This document shows, piece after piece, positions 1 to 8,116 of a stretch of DNA of 64,000 nt; the stretch's first letter is position 1; every line of letters starts with the position of its first letter. The notes under the pieces were generated by a model. It was not told the DNA's origin and did not search any database. It saw nothing but the letters and a program-made list of their open reading frames with translations. The DNA lies in contig NZ_NWUO01000002.1 of NCBI RefSeq assembly GCF_002895925.1, forward strand, positions 62,001 to 126,000, read 5' to 3'. The stretch comes from Mixta theicola (GTDB lineage Bacteria; Pseudomonadota; Gammaproteobacteria; Enterobacterales; Enterobacteriaceae). The position numbers were made by a program, and so were the translations under genes.

Positions 1-187
1 TTATTCAAAAAATCGGAATAAGTTTTAAATAACAGCGTTGCGTTTATTTGGGGCAGATAAATTTATATATTCCCGTTTTTGGTGCAGGGCATCAGATTCA
101 CTACCTACAGGCGGATTATATACCCACATTTTCTGCTATTGTCTGGTTCTGCAACAGTGCAAAAACCATGAAAAAACGTGAATTAAA

Positions 188-207
188 CTTGCCATAATTA
201 TGCAATA
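188..207 (+). promoter_or_regulatory. Possible distal extended -10 promoter
   Basis: The sequence TGC-CATAAT (190-198) fits an extended -10 element and would start transcription just before the folded element at 236-321. No good -35 is visible. A near copy sits at 415-435, giving TGC-CATAAA (417-425) about 50 bases before yobF. The pairing is suggestive only. Confidence 0.3.
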
Positions 208-235
208 ATCTTCAGCTACCGTGAGAAATGGAAAA

Positions 236-321
236 GGGCGCTGGCTGAGAAGTCGGTCTCTCCAGGCCCACAGGTCGCTGGATGCAGGCTCTGTAAAGCC
301 CTTAAGTGTCCAACCTGTGGG
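236..321 (+). ncRNA. Candidate structured RNA element upstream of yobF-cspC
   Basis: Two adjacent stem-loops can be drawn by eye. Hairpin 1: GGGC(236-239), CTGG(241-244) and GAGA(247-250) pair with TCTC(257-260), CCAG(262-265) and GCCC(266-269). Hairpin 2: CCCACAGGT(267-275), TGGA(279-282) and GGCT pair with AGCC, TCCA(309-312) and ACCTGTGGG(313-321). Both want bases 267-269, so the stems compete at their bases, as in riboswitches or attenuators. The strand is chosen because yobF-cspC lie downstream on +. I do not recognise the family; the CTGAGA at 245-250 recalls a TPP box but the rest of that aptamer is absent. No strong U-tract follows. Confidence 0.4.
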
Positions 322-476
322 AATGTCATTTATCGTTTCTTAATGCATAAATGTGCAAAGCTTGTAATGAATCCACAATAAATGTGCGGCAGGTCGATCG
401 CCGTTTAAAAATTACTTGCCATAAATTATCGAATATGTGATAACGCTATTAAGCAAAACGAGGTACAGTTCTGTTT

Positions 477-644
477 ATGTATGGCATCTTCAGTAAAGAA
501 GTAATGAGTAAAGACGTTGACGTTGAATACCGCTTCCTTGCCGAACCTTATATTAGTGCCTCATTCAGTAATGTCTCTGGTTTTCTGTCAGTCGCCTTCG
601 GGCAAATAAACATTCTAAGGAATTACAAAGATGGCAAAAATTAA
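477..644 (+). CDS. yobF: YobF small stress-associated protein, extended C-terminus
   Basis: This 55-codon frame starts [20 protein letters not shown], closely matching the start of E. coli YobF (about 47 residues, induced under stress, function unknown). It lies directly upstream of cspC, as in E. coli, and the two are probably co-transcribed. A weak GAGGT lies about 12 bases before the ATG. The C-terminus departs from the E. coli protein: this frame runs through the cspC ribosome-binding site and ends at TAA 642-644, inside the first codons of cspC. It may be a genuine frame change giving translational coupling, or a single-base sequence error. The first 30 residues make the identity fairly safe. 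Confidence 0.7.
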   Translation: MYGIFSKEVMSKDVDVEYRFLAEPYISASFSNVSGFLSVAFGQINILRNYKDGKN

Positions 645-840
645 AGGTCAGGTTAAGTGGTTCAACGAATCCAAAGGTTTTGGCTTTATTACTCCGGCAG
701 ATGGCAGTAAAGATGTATTCGTTCACTTTTCTGCTATCCAGGGTAACGGCTTCAAAACGCTGGCTGAAGGCCAGAACGTCGAGTTCGAAATTCAGGATGG
801 TCAGAAAGGTCCGGCTGCGGTTAACGTTGTCGCTATCTGA
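631..840 (+). CDS. cspC: Cold-shock-like RNA chaperone CspC
   Basis: This 69-residue protein is a single cold-shock domain, nearly identical to E. coli CspC (one difference, Val at 67, noted from memory of the family). RNP1 (KGFGFI, residues 15-20) and RNP2 (VFVHF, 29-33) are intact, so it should bind single-stranded RNA and DNA. CspC is constitutive rather than cold-induced in E. coli and stabilises selected mRNAs, including rpoS. AAGGAATT precedes the ATG. The upstream yobF frame overlaps its first codons. A strong terminator follows at 893-927. Confidence 0.97.
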   Translation: MAKIKGQVKWFNESKGFGFITPADGSKDVFVHFSAIQGNGFKTLAEGQNVEFEIQDGQKGPAAVNVVAI

Positions 841-892
841 TAGCCTGTTTTCCTTTTCACGCGGCCCTTCGGGTATCGCGTAGAGAGAAGGC

Positions 893-927
893 AAAGGCCC
901 CGGTTAATGACCGGGGCCTTTCTTTTT
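893..927 (+). terminator. Rho-independent terminator after cspC
   Basis: AAAGGCCCCGG, a short loop, then CCGGGGCCTTT followed by CTTTTT form a strong GC stem with a T-tract, 50 bases after the cspC stop. Confidence 0.92.
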
Positions 928-991
928 GGCGGATGACGCTATTGCCCGCAGCGTGTAAACTGCGCGCCTGATTCAGCCAGAGAAAAAGACC

Positions 992-1798
992 ATGGATTAT
1001 CTTTGTCCCCTCTGTCAGCAGCCGTTAACGCTGGTTCATCACAGCTGGCGCTGTGCGCGACAACATCAGTTCGATCGGGCAAAAGAGGGTTACGTTAACC
1101 TACTGCCGGTGCAGCATAAGCGATCCAAAGAGCCCGGCGACAGCGCGGAAATGATGCAGGCGCGTCGGCAGTTTCTTGACGCCGGTTATTATCAGCCGCT
1201 GCAGCAGCGAGTGGCTTCTCTGTTAGCGCAGCAGTTACCCGCGTCGGCCAGCGTGCTGGATATTGGCTGCGGCGAAGGTTATTACACCGCAGCGGTTGCC
1301 GATGCGTTGGGAAAACAGGCCGACGTTTGCGGGCTGGACGTCGCTAAAGTGGCGATTCGGGCCGCGGCAAAACGCTATCGCCATATCGATTTTTGCGTGG
1401 CTTCCAGTCATCGTCTGCCGTTTGCCGATGCTTCGCTGGACGGCGTACTACGCATCTACGCGCCCTGTAAGGCTGATGAACTGGCGCGCGTAATACGCAG
1501 CGGCGGCTGTTTGCTGACCGTAACGCCTGGGCCGCGCCATCTGCTGCAGTTTAAGGCGCTGATCTATTCGCAGGTCAAATTGCATGATACGCAACAGGAA
1601 AACCTGCCGGGATTTACGCTGGAAGCGGAACAGCAGCTGGCGTACCCGTTAACGCTGACCGGTGCGGATGCGGTGACGCTGCTGCAAATGACGCCTTTTG
1701 CCTGGCGCGCCAGCCCGGAAGTGTGGCAAGCGCTGCGCGACAGCGTGCAGTTTAACAGCGAGGCGGATTTTATCGTGCGTCTTTGGCGCCGTGGTTAA
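992..1798 (+). CDS. rlmA: 23S rRNA (guanine-745-N1)-methyltransferase RlmA
   Basis: The 268-residue protein methylates N1 of G745 in helix 35 of 23S rRNA, using S-adenosylmethionine, in the cytoplasm. An N-terminal zinc ribbon is formed by Cys5, Cys8, Cys21 and His25. The SAM-binding motif VLDIGCGEG is at about 88-96, in a class I methyltransferase fold. The conserved segment EGYYTAAV and the [13 protein letters not shown] block match RlmA rather than the Gram-positive paralogue for G748. It follows cspC as in E. coli and converges on mntP with a nine-base gap. Confidence 0.95.
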   Translation: MDYLCPLCQQPLTLVHHSWRCARQHQFDRAKEGYVNLLPVQHKRSKEPGDSAEMMQARRQFLDAGYYQPLQQRVASLLAQQLPASASVLDIGCGEGYYTAAVADALGKQADVCGLDVAKVAIRAAAKRYRHIDFCVASSHRLPFADASLDGVLRIYAPCKADELARVIRSGGCLLTVTPGPRHLLQFKALIYSQVKLHDTQQENLPGFTLEAEQQLAYPLTLTGADAVTLLQMTPFAWRASPEVWQALRDSVQFNSEADFIVRLWRRG

Positions 1799-1807
1799 TC
1801 TGCGGTC

Positions 1808-2377
1808 TCAGGCGAGATGGGCCCACAGGATCTGACCGCCGATGGCAATCAGCACCGCGCCGCCGAGGATCTCAGCGCGTTTGCCCAGTAGCGGCCCGAT
1901 CAGGCGGCCAATCAGGACGCCGACAGTGGTCATGGTAAAGGTAGAGAGGCCAATCAGCAGCGCGGTCAGGATAATGTTTACCTGCATAAACGCCAGGCTA
2001 ACGCCAATCGCCATCGCATCCAGGCTGGTGGCAATGGCGGTGGTGGCCAGCAGAGCCAGCCCATGCTGCGTTGCCGGTTCACAGGGCATCGCCGTCACGG
2101 GCTGCTGGCGGCAGCCTTCAATCAGCATACGTCCGCCTAAAAAACAGAGCAGGGTAAAGGCGATCCAGTGATCCCAGCGGGCGACAAAATGCGTAGCGAA
2201 CTGACCAAGCGACCAGCCTACCAGCGGCGTCAGCGTTTCAATCACACCAAAAATCAGTCCGGTGCGCAGCGCTTCGCGTAGCTGTGGACGTTGCAGGGCG
2301 GCGCCTTTACCGATAGCGACGGCAAACGCATCCATTGACATGCCAAAGGCAAGAATAAGCAGAGCGGAAAAAGTCAT
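1808..2377 (-). CDS. mntP: Manganese efflux pump MntP
   Basis: This is a 189-residue inner-membrane Mn2+ exporter of the DUF204 family, with six predicted membrane helices in two homologous halves. Each half has an Asp motif: [14 protein letters not shown] near the start and [10 protein letters not shown] after the middle. I set the start at 2377 ([12 protein letters not shown]), not the longer frame to 2482: GAGGT lies just upstream and the family begins here. The upstream codons are riboswitch RNA, not protein. Control appears double, by the Mn riboswitch at 2425-2568 and an MntR-like box near 2742. Confidence 0.95.
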   Translation of the reverse strand: MTFSALLILAFGMSMDAFAVAIGKGAALQRPQLREALRTGLIFGVIETLTPLVGWSLGQFATHFVARWDHWIAFTLLCFLGGRMLIEGCRQQPVTAMPCEPATQHGLALLATTAIATSLDAMAIGVSLAFMQVNIILTALLIGLSTFTMTTVGVLIGRLIGPLLGKRAEILGGAVLIAIGGQILWAHLA

Positions 2378-2424
2378 CGAAGTCGTAACCTCGGCTGGGA
2401 ATACCATAACCTGACGCGCCTTCC

Positions 2425-2568
2425 CAACCAGACAGGCACATCGGTCAATGGTCTCGCCTACCGTAAAAGGTCGCACGTGCACGTTGTTATAACAACGAGT
2501 ATGTTGACAGGTGCATTTCTGTATTAATAACAGAAATCGGCTACTCCCCAGGAACGGCGCTCACCTTA
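2425..2568 (-). ncRNA. yybP-ykoY manganese riboswitch, mntP leader
   Basis: Read on the minus strand, the leader contains GGTGAGCGCCG, then the hallmark GGGGAGTAGCC, a stem-loop, CATACTCGTTGTTATAACAACG, and later GGTAGGCGAGACCATTG. This is the same order as the yybP-ykoY aptamer upstream of E. coli mntP. It senses Mn2+ and raises mntP expression in cis. The ends are approximate; the 3' part runs to within about 50 bases of the mntP start. Confidence 0.88.
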
Positions 2569-2718
2569 CCACATTATCTTTTTTCGTCAAAATAAAAATA
2601 GTGTCACGACGGATCGTATGGATATTATATGTCGGGGTGCTAACCAGAGGTAAAAATAATCCTGTTAATGTTAAGGGAATGATGACGAAATAATCAGAGC
2701 AGGCAATTTATGCGCAAT

Positions 2719-2752
2719 AATATAGCAAATGGAATATGCCTTTTGCTATATT
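2719..2752 (-). promoter_or_regulatory. Perfect 11-bp inverted repeat; MntR-like box upstream of mntP
   Basis: AATATAGCAAA at 2719-2729 is repeated inverted as TTTGCTATATT at 2742-2752. The segment 2733-2752 (AATATGCCTTTTGCTATATT) resembles the MntR operator, whose core is ATAGC-N4-GCTAT. It lies about 150 bases upstream of the mntP riboswitch. MntR activates mntP in E. coli, so this is a plausible site. It could instead be a yobD-end hairpin, though neither strand has a strong T-tract. Confidence 0.45.
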
Positions 2753-2757
2753 TTATC

Positions 2758-3216
2758 TCATTGATTTTCAAGCATTACATGATGAATTTTTTCCAAATCG
2801 TCCAGCTTTCTCACTCTGATTAACAGGTTTCTCTGTTCCAGTTGAATAACCAGAATCCCATCTTCGGATAAATTCATACTTTTTATACGGTCATAATTAA
2901 TCCAGACGTTGGCGAAGAAAAGCCCCTGGTTTTTAAGTAATAACTGTGGCGTGCGGATCCAGGAGAGATAAACCGCAACCACAATTAATGCCATCAATAA
3001 TGTGGTGGTTATTACCGGGCCATGTTGGCTCACGTTATTATAAATAAGAATCATTATCAGGCCGATAAAAATAATATTATCGACTTTACTGCGACGCTGC
3101 AGGGGAACTTGCAGCAGGGTCTTACCGTGACGACGCGGCATAATTCCCTGATCGTAAATGGTGTACAGCAGCAGCAGAACAATAAACAGCACCAGGACAA
3201 CGTCGGTTAACGACAT
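2758..3216 (-). CDS. yobD: YobD, DUF986 inner-membrane protein
   Basis: This 152-residue protein matches E. coli YobD, which belongs to the UPF0266/DUF986 family with no established function. Three hydrophobic helices are seen at about 3-22, 45-62 and 68-88, joined by a basic loop ([19 protein letters not shown]), followed by a soluble C-terminal half containing [21 protein letters not shown]-type sequence. AGGAG precedes the ATG. It lies downstream of manZ but is separated from it by a terminator, so it may have its own promoter. Confidence 0.9.
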   Translation of the reverse strand: MSLTDVVLVLFIVLLLLYTIYDQGIMPRRHGKTLLQVPLQRRSKVDNIIFIGLIMILIYNNVSQHGPVITTTLLMALIVVAVYLSWIRTPQLLLKNQGLFFANVWINYDRIKSMNLSEDGILVIQLEQRNLLIRVRKLDDLEKIHHVMLENQ

Positions 3217-3254
3217 GGCGACTCCTCAGATAACAACAGTGGGCAGGGCTGGAT

Positions 3255-3289
3255 AAAAAAACGGCCAATCGCAGTGAGCGACTGGCCGT
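3255..3289 (-). terminator. Terminator of the manXYZ operon
   Basis: On the minus strand, ACGGCCAGTCGC, a five-base loop and GCGATTGGCCGT are followed by TTTTTTA. It sits between manZ and yobD. Confidence 0.9.
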
Positions 3290-3301
3290 CTGACGCGGTG
3301 A

Positions 3302-4150
3302 TTACAGGCCCAGCAGGCCGATCCAGTAACCAAAAATACCGATAACAAAGAAGCCGATGATAATCCACAGCGCGTTTACTTTACGGCGCAGCAGCCACAT
3401 ACAGGCAAAGGTGAGCAGCAGCGGCACCAGCCCCGGCATCAGCTGATCGAGAATCGATTGTACCGTGGTAACGGTGGTTTTACCGGTTTGGTCGGTAATA
3501 CGCGAAACCACCAGCGGGATGTTGACGTGAGTCCACTTATTAACCAGCGCCCCCATGACAAACAGGCCGAGAATCGACGCCCCCTCTGTCAGTTTTTGCA
3601 GGAAGCCGCCGCCCATATCGTTAACAATGTCCACCCCTTTTTTGTAGCCATACGCCACGCCGTAATAGCGGAACAGCAGGCGTACCAGATTAAACAGCAC
3701 AAAGAACAGTACCGGACCGAGCAGGCTGCCGCTCATGGCAATACCGGCGCCCAGCGCGGCGAAGACCGGACGCATGGTTCCCCAGAATATCGGATCGCCG
3801 ACCCCAGCCAGCGGCCCCATCAGGCCCACTTTAATGCCGTTGATCGCCGCATCGTCAATGGGGGCGCCGTTGGCCCGCTGTTCTTCCATCGCCAGCGTTA
3901 CGCCCAGTATCGGCGCAGCCGGATAGGGATGGGTATTAAAAAACTCCAGGTGTCGCTTGATGGCCTGACGGCGCTCCTCATTATTTTCCGGGTAAAGCCG
4001 ACGGATAGCCGGAACCATTGAGAAGCAGAAGCCCAGCGCCTGCATACGTTCAAAGTTCCACGAGCCCTGAAAGAGATTGGAGCGCAGGAAGACGCCGCGC
4101 ACATCGCCGCGCGTCAGTTTTTTTGCCGTTGCTGCAGTTGTATCTACCAT
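3302..4150 (-). CDS. manZ: PTS mannose-specific IID component ManZ
   Basis: ManZ (282 residues) pairs with ManY to form the membrane channel of the mannose/glucosamine phosphotransferase system. It is near-identical to the E. coli protein over most of its length, including FLRSNLFQGSWNFERMQ and GLMGPLAGVGDPIFWGT. One hydrophobic C-terminal segment and several amphipathic stretches are seen. A GTG lies two codons upstream (4156), but AGGGG is best spaced for ATG 4150, which also agrees with the family. It starts 11 bases after manY. Confidence 0.96.
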   Translation of the reverse strand: MVDTTAATAKKLTRGDVRGVFLRSNLFQGSWNFERMQALGFCFSMVPAIRRLYPENNEERRQAIKRHLEFFNTHPYPAAPILGVTLAMEEQRANGAPIDDAAINGIKVGLMGPLAGVGDPIFWGTMRPVFAALGAGIAMSGSLLGPVLFFVLFNLVRLLFRYYGVAYGYKKGVDIVNDMGGGFLQKLTEGASILGLFVMGALVNKWTHVNIPLVVSRITDQTGKTTVTTVQSILDQLMPGLVPLLLTFACMWLLRRKVNALWIIIGFFVIGIFGYWIGLLGL

Positions 4151-4161
4151 TTTCACACCCC

Positions 4162-4968
4162 TTAATCTAATTCGTTATCCAGGTCGTTTTGGGCAGGGCC
4201 TGAAGCAGGCGCAGCGCCACCAGCGGCACGGTTATATTTTGGACTGAGCTGAATATAGAGCGCGGCCATCACCACGCCAATCACGCCCAGCGCAACCAGG
4301 TTGAAATCGGTAAAGGCGGCGGTAACAAAGCCCAGGTAGAAGAACGGCATCAGATAGCCAGCGCGCATCATATTGATGACCATCGCGTAACCCACCACGA
4401 CAATCATGCCGCCCGCAATATTCAGACCGCTGGTCACCACTTCCGGGATGGAGCTCAGCATGGTCTGGACCGCGTCGGTACCAACGGATACGGCAACAAT
4501 CACTGCGGGGATGGCGATACGCATCGCCTGTAAAATCAGCGCGGTAACGTGGATCCAGGAAATAGCGGTGAGGTTACCTTTTTCCGCCGCTTTATCCGCC
4601 GCGTGCTGGAAAGCAACGGTGATAGTACGCACGATAATGGTTAAGACCTGGCCTGCGGCGGCCAGAGGGATCGCCAGGGCGATACCGGCACCGATGCTTT
4701 GACCGCCAGCAATAACCAGGATGGTGGAAATAATCGAGGCCAGCGCGGCGTCCGGTGCGACGGCTGCCCCGATATTCATCCAGCCCAGCGCGATCATTTC
4801 CAGCGTACCGCCGATAATAATGCCGGTTTTCATATCGCCCAGCACGGCGCCGATTAACGTACAGGCGACCAGCGGCCGGTGAAACTGGAACTCATCCAGA
4901 ATGGATTCCACACCGGCAATACAGGCGACAATAAACACCAGCGCAATTTGTAGAGTGGTGACTTCCAT
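4162..4968 (-). CDS. manY: PTS mannose-specific IIC component ManY
   Basis: The 268-residue IIC subunit forms the sugar translocation path with ManZ. It has many hydrophobic helices and the conserved GDMKTGIIIGGTLEMIALGW and GAAVAPDAALASIIST blocks. It also acts as part of the lambda DNA-injection receptor and class IIa bacteriocin receptor in E. coli. An Ala/Gly/Pro-rich tail ends in NDLDNELD, as in E. coli. AGGAG lies upstream of the ATG, 65 bases after manX. Confidence 0.96.
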   Translation of the reverse strand: MEVTTLQIALVFIVACIAGVESILDEFQFHRPLVACTLIGAVLGDMKTGIIIGGTLEMIALGWMNIGAAVAPDAALASIISTILVIAGGQSIGAGIALAIPLAAAGQVLTIIVRTITVAFQHAADKAAEKGNLTAISWIHVTALILQAMRIAIPAVIVAVSVGTDAVQTMLSSIPEVVTSGLNIAGGMIVVVGYAMVINMMRAGYLMPFFYLGFVTAAFTDFNLVALGVIGVVMAALYIQLSPKYNRAAGGAAPASGPAQNDLDNELD

Positions 4969-5033
4969 TGCACTTCTCCTGTGGCAGAGTAAGACTACGT
5001 AAAACCTGAAGTATCAGGCGGTTGGGATGGCGA

Positions 5034-5999
5034 TCAGTGGTTCATTTTGGCGATCAGATCCATCATTTTCAGCCGTGGATCGTTAGAGACTTTTCTCACT
5101 TCCAGTTCGATACCGCGAGCGTTTAATTTTTTGAATGCCTCAATATCATTGTTATCCACTGAAACGGCATTATTGACCTGGGTTTTTCCCTGACGGAAAG
5201 CCATGCCGCCGATATTGACGGATTTCACCTCTACGCCTTGCTCAACGACCCGCACCACGTCGGTTGGGTTGGTGAACAGCAGCATTACGCGATCGCGGGC
5301 ATATTTAGGGTTATTCCAGACGCGCACCATTTTAGCGACATCCACCACGTGCGCGCTGACGCCCGGCGGTGCCACCTGAGTGAGCAGGGTTTTGCGCACC
5401 TTATCGGCTGCGACTTCATCACTGACGACAATAATGCGCGATACGTTGGTCTCCTTAGTCCAGCGTGTCGCTACCTGGCCATGAATCAGACGGTCATCAA
5501 TGCGCACCAGCCCGATTTTCATATGATCTTCCGGGCCCAGCACCGGCTGCGGCGCGGCTGAACGGGCAGGGGCCGCCGCCGGGGCAGAAACCGGCTCCGG
5601 CGCTTTGGCTTTCAGCGCTTTTACGCCTTCACGACCGGTTTCCACCGCAATGGCCACCAGCTCGTCAAATGCGGGATCGTCATCCCGCGCCATCAGGGTT
5701 TCCACCAGCATCGGAATGTTGACGCCAGCGATAACCTCATGCAGTTCTTTATCCACAACGATACGGCTGGCCGCGTTGAATGGACTGCCTCCCCAGGTAT
5801 CGACCAGAAAGAGCACGCCTTTGCTGGTATCAAGTTCAGCGAGACGCGCATGGTATTTTTCAATCAGGGTTTCAGCATTTTCGCCGGGCACGAAATCGAT
5901 CCAGCCGACGTTTTGCTGCTCGCCTAATAGCATTTCGGCGGTTTTGAGCAGCTGCTCCGCCGCCCAACCGTGTGTGCCGATTACAATAGCAATAGTCAC
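5034..5999 (-). CDS. manX: PTS mannose-specific IIAB component ManX
   Basis: The 321-residue cytoplasmic protein carries the two phosphorylation domains of the mannose permease. The IIA domain has His10 (IVIGTHGWAA), an Ala/Pro linker covers about 133-155, and the IIB domain has His173 in RIDDRLIHGQVATRW. Phosphate passes from HPr to His10 to His173 to sugar. The start is GTG at 5999, as in E. coli, with GGAGG five to six bases upstream. In E. coli the mRNA start is a target of the sRNA SgrS; I did not verify pairing here. manX opens the manXYZ operon. Confidence 0.96.
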   Translation of the reverse strand: MTIAIVIGTHGWAAEQLLKTAEMLLGEQQNVGWIDFVPGENAETLIEKYHARLAELDTSKGVLFLVDTWGGSPFNAASRIVVDKELHEVIAGVNIPMLVETLMARDDDPAFDELVAIAVETGREGVKALKAKAPEPVSAPAAAPARSAAPQPVLGPEDHMKIGLVRIDDRLIHGQVATRWTKETNVSRIIVVSDEVAADKVRKTLLTQVAPPGVSAHVVDVAKMVRVWNNPKYARDRVMLLFTNPTDVVRVVEQGVEVKSVNIGGMAFRQGKTQVNNAVSVDNNDIEAFKKLNARGIELEVRKVSNDPRLKMMDLIAKMNH

Positions 6000-6158
6000 T
6001 TGCTACCTCCGTTTACATTATTGAGCGATTCAGTCCAACACCGATCCGCCAACGCTGTTATCTGGGCTATGCTGGTTTCAACGGTAATGAACATGCAGGC
6101 CTTGCCGTCAGTGGAGTGCTTCTTTTTATATAACTGACAGACTAAAGATAACTTCGGG

Positions 6159-6204
6159 ATTTATTTTAGTGTGTGAAAAAATAAATTATGTGACCAGCCT
6201 CAGT
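6159..6204 (-). promoter_or_regulatory. Mlc-like operator and CRP half-site for manXYZ
   Basis: ATTTATTT (6159-6166) and AAATAAAT (6179-6186) form a perfect 8-bp inverted repeat spaced by 12, matching the AT-rich arms of Mlc/NagC operators; Mlc represses manXYZ in E. coli. Next to it, TGTGACCAGCCTCAGT (6189-6204) has one good and one poor CRP half-site. A TATATA-like -10 lies at about 6127-6132 on the minus strand, so the operator would overlap or precede the -35 region. Confidence 0.5.
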
Positions 6205-6362
6205 ATTTGCAGGCTTGCCGTTTCGATGCGAAGAATAAGACCGCAGAATTAAACGAAGGTAAATTTTTGTTAACTTTAAGAAATTATTTTGACGGCAATG
6301 TGTCAGCTGCTACTATTCCTTTCTCTTTTTTGCTACAGGAGTAACGGGCCTCAGCCCTCCCT

Positions 6363-6521
6363 ATGGACTGTCACCGACGTCGTTTATTCATGCCACCGGG
6401 TCATCCGGCTTCTTTCTTAACGTCTTCTGGCGTCACCCTCGGTTCTGCTTTTCTTCTCTGTCGCGCTACGGTCGTTGAACCCGGCGTTCGGTTTTCCTGC
6501 TGCTTTTTTCGGAGTCTGTAA
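6363..6521 (+). CDS. yoaL: YoaL-like leader peptide, coupled to yoaE
   Basis: A 52-codon frame with no in-frame stop fills the yoaE leader. It starts [18 protein letters not shown] and ends CFFRSL, with its TAA (6519-6521) sharing one base with the yoaE ATG (TAATG). E. coli has a small upstream gene, yoaL, in the same place, and I assign it by position and TAATG overlap. No clear Shine-Dalgarno precedes its ATG: AGGAG is about 21 bases away and a small GGGC-CTCA-GCCC hairpin lies in between. The arrangement implies yoaE is translated by ribosomes terminating on the leader. A coding role for the peptide itself is not shown. Confidence 0.55.
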   Translation: MDCHRRRLFMPPGHPASFLTSSGVTLGSAFLLCRATVVEPGVRFSCCFFRSL

Positions 6522-8086
6522 TGGAATTTCTTTTAGACCCTTCGATTTGGGCCGGTCTGCTGACGCTTATTGTTCTGGAGATCGTGCTGGGGATTGATAA
6601 CCTGGTTTTTATCGCCATCCTTGCCGATAAGCTGCCGCCTAAGGAGCGTGACAAAGCGCGCCTGATTGGCTTGTCGCTGGCGCTGTTGATGCGTCTGGGC
6701 CTGCTGTCGTTAATTTCCTGGATGGTGACCCTGACCCGACCGCTGTTTAGCATCGGGCAGTTCAGCTTTGCCGGACGCGATCTCATCCTGCTGGCTGGTG
6801 GTCTCTTTTTGCTGTTTAAGGCCACGATGGAGCTGCATGAGCGGCTGGAAAACCATCCGCAGGACAGCAACGGCAATAAAAATTACGCCAGCTTCTGGGC
6901 GGTGGTGATTCAGATTGTGGTGCTGGACGCCGTTTTCTCGCTGGATGCGGTGATTACCGCCGTGGGCATGGTGAACCATTTACCCATTATGATGACCGCC
7001 GTGGTTATCGCCATGGGCATTATGCTGCTGGCGTCGAAACCGCTCACTAATTTTGTGAATGCGCATCCGACCGTAGTGGTGCTGTGCCTGAGCTTCCTGC
7101 TGATGATCGGCCTGAGCCTGGTCGCGGAAGGCTTTGGCTTCCATATTCCTAAAGGGTATCTGTACGCGGCGATTGGCTTCTCGATCCTGATTGAGCTGTT
7201 CAACCAGATCGCACGGCGTAACTTTATCCGCCATCAGTCGCATCGCCCGATGCGTGAGCGTACCGCAGAAGCGATTTTACGGCTGATGGGCGGCCGCCGT
7301 GGCGGATCGTCAGGCGCTGAAGCCGGACAGCGCTCGGCGGAAAACCAGAGGCTGCCGCAGGAAACCTTTAAGGATGAAGAGCGCTATATGATTAACGGCG
7401 TATTGACGCTGGCATCGCGCTCGATTCGCAGCATTATGACGCCGCGCGGTGAAATCTCCTGGGTGGACGCCAGCAGGCCGCTGGATGAGATCCGCATGCA
7501 GCTGCTTGACACGCCGCATAGTCTGTTCCCGGTTTGCCGTGGTGAGCTGGATGAGGTTATTGGCATCGTGCGCGCAAAAGATCTGCTGGTCGCGCTGGAG
7601 CAGGGTATCAATATCCATACTTTCGCCGCCTCATCGCCGCCGCTGATCGTGCCGGAAACGCTGGACCCGATTAATCTGCTGGGCGTGCTGCGGCGGGCAA
7701 AAGGCAGCTTTGTGCTGGTCACCAATGAATTTGGCGTGGTACAGGGGCTGGTTACGCCGCTTGACGTGCTGGAAGCCATTGCCGGTGAATTCCCGGATGA
7801 AGATGAAACGCCGGATATTGTTATCGACGGTGACGGCTGGCTGGTAAAAGGCGGCACCGACTTGCATTCCCTGCAGCAACGGCTGGACTATTTTGAGCTG
7901 GTTAAGCCGGGCGATGATTATGCTTCGCTGGCCGGTCTGCTTATTGCTCAGAAAGGTCAGCTGCCGCTGCCGGGTGAAACTATTGATATGCCGCCGCTGC
8001 ACTTCGTGATTGTCGAAGCGACCGACTATCGTATCGATCTGGTACGTATCAGCAAAGATCGGCCGCAGGACGACGACGAAAGCTGA
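6521..8086 (+). CDS. yoaE: TerC-family membrane protein with CBS pair, YoaE
   Basis: This 521-residue inner-membrane protein has an N-terminal TerC-type integral domain (about 1-230, seven hydrophobic helices, with acidic motifs [11 protein letters not shown] and [16 protein letters not shown]), a basic linker, a CBS-domain pair (about 295-425) and a C-terminal CorC/HlyC domain (about 435-515). TerC proteins are linked to metal-ion handling, and CBS domains usually bind adenosyl ligands. The exact substrate of YoaE is unknown. GGAG lies eight bases before the ATG. A palindrome at 8092-8116 separates it from convergent pdeD. Confidence 0.92.
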   Translation: MEFLLDPSIWAGLLTLIVLEIVLGIDNLVFIAILADKLPPKERDKARLIGLSLALLMRLGLLSLISWMVTLTRPLFSIGQFSFAGRDLILLAGGLFLLFKATMELHERLENHPQDSNGNKNYASFWAVVIQIVVLDAVFSLDAVITAVGMVNHLPIMMTAVVIAMGIMLLASKPLTNFVNAHPTVVVLCLSFLLMIGLSLVAEGFGFHIPKGYLYAAIGFSILIELFNQIARRNFIRHQSHRPMRERTAEAILRLMGGRRGGSSGAEAGQRSAENQRLPQETFKDEERYMINGVLTLASRSIRSIMTPRGEISWVDASRPLDEIRMQLLDTPHSLFPVCRGELDEVIGIVRAKDLLVALEQGINIHTFAASSPPLIVPETLDPINLLGVLRRAKGSFVLVTNEFGVVQGLVTPLDVLEAIAGEFPDEDETPDIVIDGDGWLVKGGTDLHSLQQRLDYFELVKPGDDYASLAGLLIAQKGQLPLPGETIDMPPLHFVIVEATDYRIDLVRISKDRPQDDDES

Positions 8087-8116
8087 TGCGCTTGCCGGTG
8101 CGGGTTGTCCCGGCAA

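Larger units (their letters stand above)
1..476. other. Non-coding region upstream of yobF
   Basis: No convincing protein gene is visible here; only frames under 30 codons occur. In E. coli the genes yebO and mgrB lie on this side of yobF, but I see neither. The stretch holds two near-identical promoter-like 20-mers (about 188-207 and 415-435) and a strongly folded segment at 236-321, listed separately. A weak GC hairpin at about 387-405 is followed by an A/T run and might end a short transcript. The most likely role is a long promoter/leader region for yobF-cspC. Confidence 0.5.

Noticed and set aside
240-256. Thi-box-like CTGAGA suggesting a TPP riboswitch upstream of yobF
   Set aside because: The second conserved arm of the TPP aptamer (ACCTGAT and following) is missing, and the downstream genes are unrelated to thiamine.
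2378-2482. N-terminal extension of MntP by 35 residues
   Set aside because: These codons lie in the manganese riboswitch region, have no homology, and a proper ribosome-binding site precedes ATG 2377.
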